Positions 59,840-64,000 of a stretch of DNA of 64,000 bases are shown in pieces. The notes below the pieces were generated by a model. The model saw only the letters and a list, made by a program, of their open reading frames with translations, was not told the DNA's origin and did no database searches. Each line of letters begins with the position of its first letter. Positions within the stretch are counted from its first letter, which is position 1. Location: NCBI GenBank assembly GCA_002471575.1, contig DKQG01000044.1, positions 28,380 through 92,379 on the forward strand. Direction: 5' to 3'. The stretch is from Alphaproteobacteria bacterium UBA7314. GTDB taxonomy: Bacteria; Pseudomonadota; Alphaproteobacteria; MPNO01; UBA830. Made by a program: the position numbers and the translations under genes.

Positions 59840-60766
59840 ATGAAAACGCCTGGGCTCGTTGTTCCCCCTTTGACACCCTTCAAGGATGACCTTTCGGTCG
59901 ATTTCGACGTGCTGCAACGCGAAGTCGACTACATCGTAGAAGATTGCGGCGCGATGATGGTTTCCGCCGCGGGTGTAGAAACAACGGAATATCATTTCCT
60001 GACCTTTGATGAACGCTGCGAGCTTATCCGTCGTACGGTAGAATTCGTCGATGGTCGCGTGCCATCCGTCGTTGGCGTTTCCCATGCGAACGTGAATACA
60101 GCAATTCAGCTGTGTCACATGGCGCAGGAACTTGGTGCGCACGCCTTCCAGATACTCGCACCGCTAAGGCCCTTTGGCGGAGCGCCTACGCTTGACGATC
60201 TTCTGACCTATTACAACTCGATCTCTGCTGAGACCGATCTCCCCATTATGCTGTATCTGAACCCAGGACCGGGCGCCGAGGTCAATCCGGCATGGACGCT
60301 AGAGCTAGCGAAACTCGACCGGGTCAAATACGTCAAGGAAAGCTCACGAGATTTGGCGCGAGTGTCTCGTCTAATCGAGGAAATCGATCATGGTGGACAT
60401 GCACAATACTTTACCACAATGCAGATGCTGCTCGCCTCTATCCAGCTCGGCGGGTCCGGTGCAACTATGCCGCCGCCCGGCGCTTACATCGCCAACGCGA
60501 TCATCAGAGCATTCAATGCCGGCGACTATTCGGAGGCGGCCCGTCTGCAGCGTCAGTTCGCCTTATGGCCCGCAAGATGGATGTCCTATGGACTCGCGCC
60601 AGCGCTGAAGGCTGCGATGGAAATCGTTGGACTTCCCCTTGGCAATCCTTACCCGCCATTCAAGCCCGTGTCCGACACAGACAAAGAGGCGATGCGGGTA
60701 TACCTCCAAGGCACCTATTTGCTCGAGGATGCGCATAAGGAAGTAATCAGAGCGCGCGCCGCCTGA
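59840..60766 (+). CDS. Dihydrodipicolinate synthase family lyase/aldolase
   Basis: A 308-residue TIM-barrel class I aldolase of the DapA/NanA superfamily. The Schiff-base Lys is K166 in KYVKESSRD and the conserved Tyr is Y139 in MLYLNPGPG. The pyruvate-carboxylate GTTGE-type loop is replaced by SAAGVETTEY near residue 44. The Arg that true DapA uses to bind aspartate semialdehyde is absent after LNPGPG, so lysine synthesis is unlikely; a catabolic retro-aldol or hydratase-aldolase role is more plausible. AAGGAG precedes ATG 59840. No close neighbour on the same strand until 61656. Confidence 0.88.
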   Translation: MKTPGLVVPPLTPFKDDLSVDFDVLQREVDYIVEDCGAMMVSAAGVETTEYHFLTFDERCELIRRTVEFVDGRVPSVVGVSHANVNTAIQLCHMAQELGAHAFQILAPLRPFGGAPTLDDLLTYYNSISAETDLPIMLYLNPGPGAEVNPAWTLELAKLDRVKYVKESSRDLARVSRLIEEIDHGGHAQYFTTMQMLLASIQLGGSGATMPPPGAYIANAIIRAFNAGDYSEAARLQRQFALWPARWMSYGLAPALKAAMEIVGLPLGNPYPPFKPVSDTDKEAMRVYLQGTYLLEDAHKEVIRARAA

Positions 60767-60855
60767 TCCGGCAATGTCAATCCAAGATCGCTGGCGTGCC
60801 TATCGACCAGCGAGATGCAGTCAATCAAGAATGGGCCTGATTGATCCGGGTGGGA

Positions 60856-61548
60856 TTAGCAGACTTCTTGTGCTTCGATTTCCGCCAGAGCCCAGACGCG
60901 GCCGATCGGACCGCGCGTTTTAAGCAGTTCCGCTGAAATCTCCGCCATCTCCTCTTCGCCGAGCGTCTCGTAATCTCCCATAGACGCGGCGATCGCGGTG
61001 CGCCGCGCGTTGTCTTCCATGAAATAGACGCCGGTTGTCATTTCCTCGATGTCGGGCCCGGTGACGACGATGCCGTGTGCGCGCAGCAACATGGCCCGGG
61101 AATCACCCAGCGTCTCCGCCATGGCGCGTCCGCGTTCCTCGGTCATGATCAGTCGCGAATCCGGATGTACCGGGATACCCCCGTTGAAGATCGAGGCCAT
61201 GAAATAGGTCGGTTTCAGGTCGTGCTCAGACATCGAAAAACTGGTGGCATTGTGGGTGTGGAAATGCGCCACCGAATTGACATCCGGGCGTGCTTTGAAC
61301 ACCTCCAGATGGATCGGAAGCTCGCCCGGCAGCTTGCCTTCCTTCCCGATCAGGTTTCCATCCAGGTCGCACAGCAGAAAATCTTCCGGATGCGATAGCT
61401 TGCCGAGATCGTGCGGCGTCATCAGAATCACGTTGGGATCTTCGGTGCGGGCGCTGATATGGCCAAAGCCGTCCACGAAGCCACGACCGTAAAAGAACCG
61501 CCAGGCAATGCTAAGTTTTTCGCGAAGGATGTTTTCCGGTTCGGACAC
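60856..61548 (-). CDS. Class II aldolase/adducin family protein
   Basis: A 230-residue zinc aldolase-fold protein, relative of fuculose-1-phosphate aldolase. It has GFVDGFGHISAR near residue 24, MTPHDLGKL, the Glu in GELPIHLEVFKARPDV near 75, the metal His cluster in VAHFHTHNAT near 94, and the third His in LLRAHGIVVTG near 157. Non-sugar-phosphate members decarboxylate or cleave hydroxy acids. It is on the opposite strand within the catabolic cluster, divergent from the luciferase-like gene with 107 bases between. Confidence 0.88.
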   Translation of the reverse strand: MSEPENILREKLSIAWRFFYGRGFVDGFGHISARTEDPNVILMTPHDLGKLSHPEDFLLCDLDGNLIGKEGKLPGELPIHLEVFKARPDVNSVAHFHTHNATSFSMSEHDLKPTYFMASIFNGGIPVHPDSRLIMTEERGRAMAETLGDSRAMLLRAHGIVVTGPDIEEMTTGVYFMEDNARRTAIAASMGDYETLGEEEMAEISAELLKTRGPIGRVWALAEIEAQEVC

Positions 61549-61655
61549 GAGGACTCCTTTTGATGGGCAATCGGATTGGTCAAAGCGATAGCGGGATTGT
61601 ATTAGTTAGGAAAGCTCTAGCAAAGACCGGGGCAGGAGTTTTGGAGGCAACACGC

Positions 61656-62711
61656 ATGAAATTCGGCTTGTTCTATCTACCGACCTATCTGCCCGACCAG
61701 CGGGATGTTCACACGCATATGCACAACATCGTCGAGCAGGTCGAATATGCCGACAAAATCGGCATCGATTATGTCTGGATGGTGGAACACCACTTTGTGC
61801 GGCATGGCGGATTCCTATCGGCGAACTATGCGTTTCTGAGCTATCTCGCTGGGCGCACCCAGAATATCCGCCTCGCGACCGGTGCCACGGTGATGGCATT
61901 GAACGATCCTGTGCGGGTGGCCGAGCATGCCGCCACCCTGGACCAGCTGTCCAATGGCCGGTTCGACCTCGGCGTCGGACGTGGTTTTATCCGCGACGAA
62001 TTCGATTCCTTCGGCGTGCCGATGAGAGAAAGCCGCGAGCGGGTGGAAGAAGGCGTGGACCTGGTGCGTAAGGCCTGGTCCGGCCAGCCGCTGGAATTCG
62101 AAAGCAGGTTCCGCCCCGACATGTCCGGCCTGCCGGTTTTGCCGCCGACTTTGCAGAACGAACCCAAAATCTGGAATGCCTGCTTGATGTCGCCGGAGAG
62201 CTTCGAATGGACGGCGCAGGAAGGCCACAACCTGCTCTACGTTGCTTATCATGTGGATCACGAGCTGGCGACGGAGCGGATATCCTGGTATCGCGAAGCG
62301 CTGTCCAAATACGGTCGCAAAGTCGAAGACCACGAGGTCTGTTGCGTCTATCACGCCTACTTCATGGAAGAGCCGGACGACGACCGGCTCAAAGCGGTCG
62401 TGGACGGCCCTATGGGAGAGTACGGCGTTGCCGGGAAGGAAGCGGCCAGAAAGCCGCCGGACCCGGAGGCGTACAAGGGGTACGATCAGCGAGACAAGGG
62501 CACCCAACAATTATCCTTCGACCGATATTTCCCGGGGCGGGTCGTGATGGGCGGTCCGGACCAGGTGGTCGAACGCATCCACGAACTCCGCCGCATTGGC
62601 ATCACACAGGTGTCGTTTCTGCTCGATTTCGGTTCCCTGTCGCAGGATGAGATCATGAAGTCGCTGAATGTTTTCGGCGATAGGATTCTGCCACTGGTGC
62701 GGGACATCTGA
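61656..62711 (+). CDS. Luciferase-like flavin-dependent monooxygenase (LLM class)
   Basis: A 351-residue F420/FMN-type bacterial luciferase-like oxygenase, starting MKFGLFYLPTYLP at ATG 61656 with GGAGG 9 bases upstream; the open frame extends 32 codons further without similarity. It has YADKIGIDYVWMVEHHFVRHGG near residue 38, LATGATVMALNDPVRVAEHAATLDQLSNGRFDLGVGRGF near 75-115, and the C-terminal GGPDQVVERIHELRRIGITQVSF. Such enzymes oxygenate small organics using reduced FMN supplied by a partner. The CoA-transferase start follows its stop directly. Confidence 0.9.
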   Translation: MKFGLFYLPTYLPDQRDVHTHMHNIVEQVEYADKIGIDYVWMVEHHFVRHGGFLSANYAFLSYLAGRTQNIRLATGATVMALNDPVRVAEHAATLDQLSNGRFDLGVGRGFIRDEFDSFGVPMRESRERVEEGVDLVRKAWSGQPLEFESRFRPDMSGLPVLPPTLQNEPKIWNACLMSPESFEWTAQEGHNLLYVAYHVDHELATERISWYREALSKYGRKVEDHEVCCVYHAYFMEEPDDDRLKAVVDGPMGEYGVAGKEAARKPPDPEAYKGYDQRDKGTQQLSFDRYFPGRVVMGGPDQVVERIHELRRIGITQVSFLLDFGSLSQDEIMKSLNVFGDRILPLVRDI

Positions 62712-63899
62712 ATGTCGGGTCCGCTTTCCGGTTTGCGCGTTCTTGACCTGACGTCGGTCGTTCTTGGACCGCTGGCGACGCAGACGCTGGGTGACATGGG
62801 CGCGGATATCGTGAAAATCGAGGGACCGGCCGGAGACACAACGCGCTATACCGGGCCGAAGCGGTCGAAAGACATGTCGGCGCTTTATATGGGGCTCAAC
62901 CGAAACAAGCGGTCCATTGTGCTCGATCTGAAGCAGCATTCCGCGAAAGATGTGTTGTGGCGTCTGATTGACGGCGCCGACGTTTTCCTGCACTCGATCC
63001 GGCCGCAGGCGATCGGACGTCTCGGTTTCGGACATGACAACGTTCTCGCCCGAAACCCGCGGATGGTCTACGCGGGGGTTCACGGCTTTCGCATGGATGG
63101 TCCTTATTACGGGCGGCCCGCCTATGACGACGTGATACAGGGACTGAGCGGCAGCGCCGATCTAATGGCGCGCCTCGTCGACGAGCCTCGATATATGCCG
63201 ACCATCATGGCGGATAAGACCTGCGGACTGGTAACGGTCAACGCGATCCTAGCGGCGCTATACGAACGCGAACAATCCGGCGAGGGACAGTTCGTCGAAA
63301 TTCCCATGCTGGAAACAATGGTCGCGTTTAATATGGCTGATCACATTTTCGGCCATGCGTTCGAGCCACCGGAAGGTCCTATGGGGTATTCCCGCGTCCT
63401 GACGCCATCACGCCGTCCCTACAAGACGCTCGACGGGTATATCTGCCTGCTGGCCTACACCGATCCTCAATGGGAGAGGTTCTGGGCCGAGGTCGGCGTG
63501 CCGGAGCTTAAAGACGATCCGCGTTTTGACAGCCTTGCCAGCCGGGCCGACAACATCGAGGCGGTTTACAGTCTGGCCGGTGAATATATCGCGACGCGCA
63601 ACACTGCCGAATGGTTGGAGGTGTTGCCGCGGCTCGAAATTCCTTGCGGCGAGATTGTCGAGCTTGAGAGCCTTCCCGACGATCCGCACCTGCAAGCGAT
63701 CGAATTTTTTCGCTCTGAAGATCACCCCACTGAAGGAAAAATAACGATCCCCGATATTGCCGTTCAGTTTGGCCGGACGCCCGGCTCGATCGACCGGCTG
63801 CAACCCAAGCTCGGGGAACATTCGATCGAGATATTGCGTGAAGCGGGATACAGCGACGCGGATATCGAAGATCTGCAGGCCGCCGGCGCGACCATCTGA
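62712..63899 (+). CDS. CaiB/BaiF family CoA-transferase
   Basis: A 395-residue family III CoA-transferase that moves CoA between carboxylic acids. It starts at ATG 62712 immediately after the monooxygenase stop. Visible are the N-terminal GLRVLDLTSVVLGP, GADIVKIEGPAGD, NRNKRSIVLDLK, the catalytic Asp in AYDDVIQGLSG (residues 139-140), and the C-terminal HPTEGKITIPD. Probably activates an acid substrate of the cluster for the crotonase and MaoC steps. A MaoC gene follows after 15 bases with AAGGAG. Confidence 0.93.
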   Translation: MSGPLSGLRVLDLTSVVLGPLATQTLGDMGADIVKIEGPAGDTTRYTGPKRSKDMSALYMGLNRNKRSIVLDLKQHSAKDVLWRLIDGADVFLHSIRPQAIGRLGFGHDNVLARNPRMVYAGVHGFRMDGPYYGRPAYDDVIQGLSGSADLMARLVDEPRYMPTIMADKTCGLVTVNAILAALYEREQSGEGQFVEIPMLETMVAFNMADHIFGHAFEPPEGPMGYSRVLTPSRRPYKTLDGYICLLAYTDPQWERFWAEVGVPELKDDPRFDSLASRADNIEAVYSLAGEYIATRNTAEWLEVLPRLEIPCGEIVELESLPDDPHLQAIEFFRSEDHPTEGKITIPDIAVQFGRTPGSIDRLQPKLGEHSIEILREAGYSDADIEDLQAAGATI

Positions 63900-63914
63900 C
63901 AAGGAGCACTAATT

Positions 63915-64000
63915 ATGAAAACTCTCGGCATCGGTCTCTATTGGGATAACCTAGAAGTCGGCGAACAGTTCAAGACGCTGAAGCGCACCGTGACGGAAGC
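63915..64000 (+). CDS. MaoC-like (R)-hydratase, 3' end outside window
   Basis: Only the first 28 codons are in the window (ATG 63915, AAGGAG 8 bases upstream). The sequence MKTLGIGLYWDNLEVGEQF followed by a TLKRTVTE-type segment is the characteristic N-terminus of MaoC-dehydratase hot-dog proteins, which hydrate enoyl-CoAs. It continues the operon with the CoA-transferase, adding a further acyl-CoA step to the cluster. Confidence 0.8.
   Translation, partial: MKTLGIGLYWDNLEVGEQFKTLKRTVTE

Noticed and set aside
59840..60766. dapA of lysine biosynthesis
   Set aside because: Schiff-base Lys and Tyr are present, but the substrate-binding Arg after the LYLNP motif is missing and the neighbours are catabolic.
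1..64000. TAG reassigned to an amino acid
   Set aside because: clpA, mlaD, aat, accB, the DsbA-like gene and others end in TAG exactly where their families end, so TAG is a working stop codon. Suppression of some TAG codons remains possible but not reassignment.
1..64000. tRNA, rRNA or other structured RNA genes
   Set aside because: Reading the intergenic regions, I found no cloverleaf with CCA or GTTCGA-type T-arm and no rRNA-like sequence; gaps are short. A covariance-model scan would be needed to exclude small RNAs.

Overview
The window is chromosomal DNA of a free-living alphaproteobacterium, most likely from Rhodospirillales or a related marine group. This rests on alphaproteobacterial marker genes: the NDUFA12-type complex I accessory subunit, the DUF2155 protein, the DUF1476 ATP-synthase zeta inhibitor, the DUF482 acyltransferase, and an RNase E with an acidic insertion inside its S1 domain. 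Base composition is moderately GC-rich throughout. I saw no rRNA, tRNA, CRISPR array, intact insertion sequence or prophage.

Region by region. 0-9 kb: the 3' part of clpA with a strong terminator, a full-length but twice-interrupted alpha/beta hydrolase, then housekeeping genes (DUF482 acyltransferase, RidA, NDUFA12, MlaD, DUF2155) facing the leftward operon aroQ-accB-accC-aat. 9-16 kb: a decayed PAS-like gene, a PLP ornithine/lysine-type decarboxylase, a zeta-class GST, a DsbA-like protein, an M48 chaperone-protease, a divergent gamma-glutamyltransferase-like lipoprotein and an aminotransferase. 16-24 kb: rne with a perfect 21-bp hairpin in its leader, then amiC, mrcA and prfB (RNA turnover, cell-wall hydrolysis and synthesis, translation termination); prfB carries the classical programmed +1 frameshift. 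24-30 kb: anmK, a polysaccharide deacetylase, tyrS, a GST, a cupin and a decayed dihydroxyphthalate-decarboxylase-like gene. 30-38 kb: a large AsmA-like envelope protein, glnE, a dienelactone hydrolase, bcp and a DUF455 ferritin-like protein. 38-55 kb: mixed metabolic genes (hydrolases, SDR, UbiD, secreted MsrA, glyoxalase, EamA exporter, two TauD-family dioxygenases, cysteine desulfurase with ferredoxin, TenA, Bcr/CflA exporter, LysR) followed by purC, NRDE/TANGO2, DUF1476 and purB. 55-64 kb: an accessory region with a MarR-MFS exporter pair and what looks like a catabolic cluster: a hydroxycinnamoyl-CoA hydratase-lyase homologue, an alpha/beta hydrolase, a DHDPS-family lyase, a class II aldolase, a luciferase-like monooxygenase, a CaiB-type CoA-transferase and the start of a MaoC hydratase.

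Three things stand out. (1) The rne leader hairpin, a candidate cis-element for RNase E control. (2) The hydratase-lyase homologue keeps the catalytic Glu but has lost both Tyr residues that hold the substrate phenol in the characterised enzyme, so the 57-64 kb cluster may act on a new, non-phenolic acyl-CoA. (3) Several genes are interrupted almost only by TAG in otherwise continuous frames, and two conserved genes (aroQ and DUF1476) have AUC or AUA where the family start codon should be. TAG is also an ordinary stop here, so I read this as recent gene decay or sequence error unless an amber suppressor is found.
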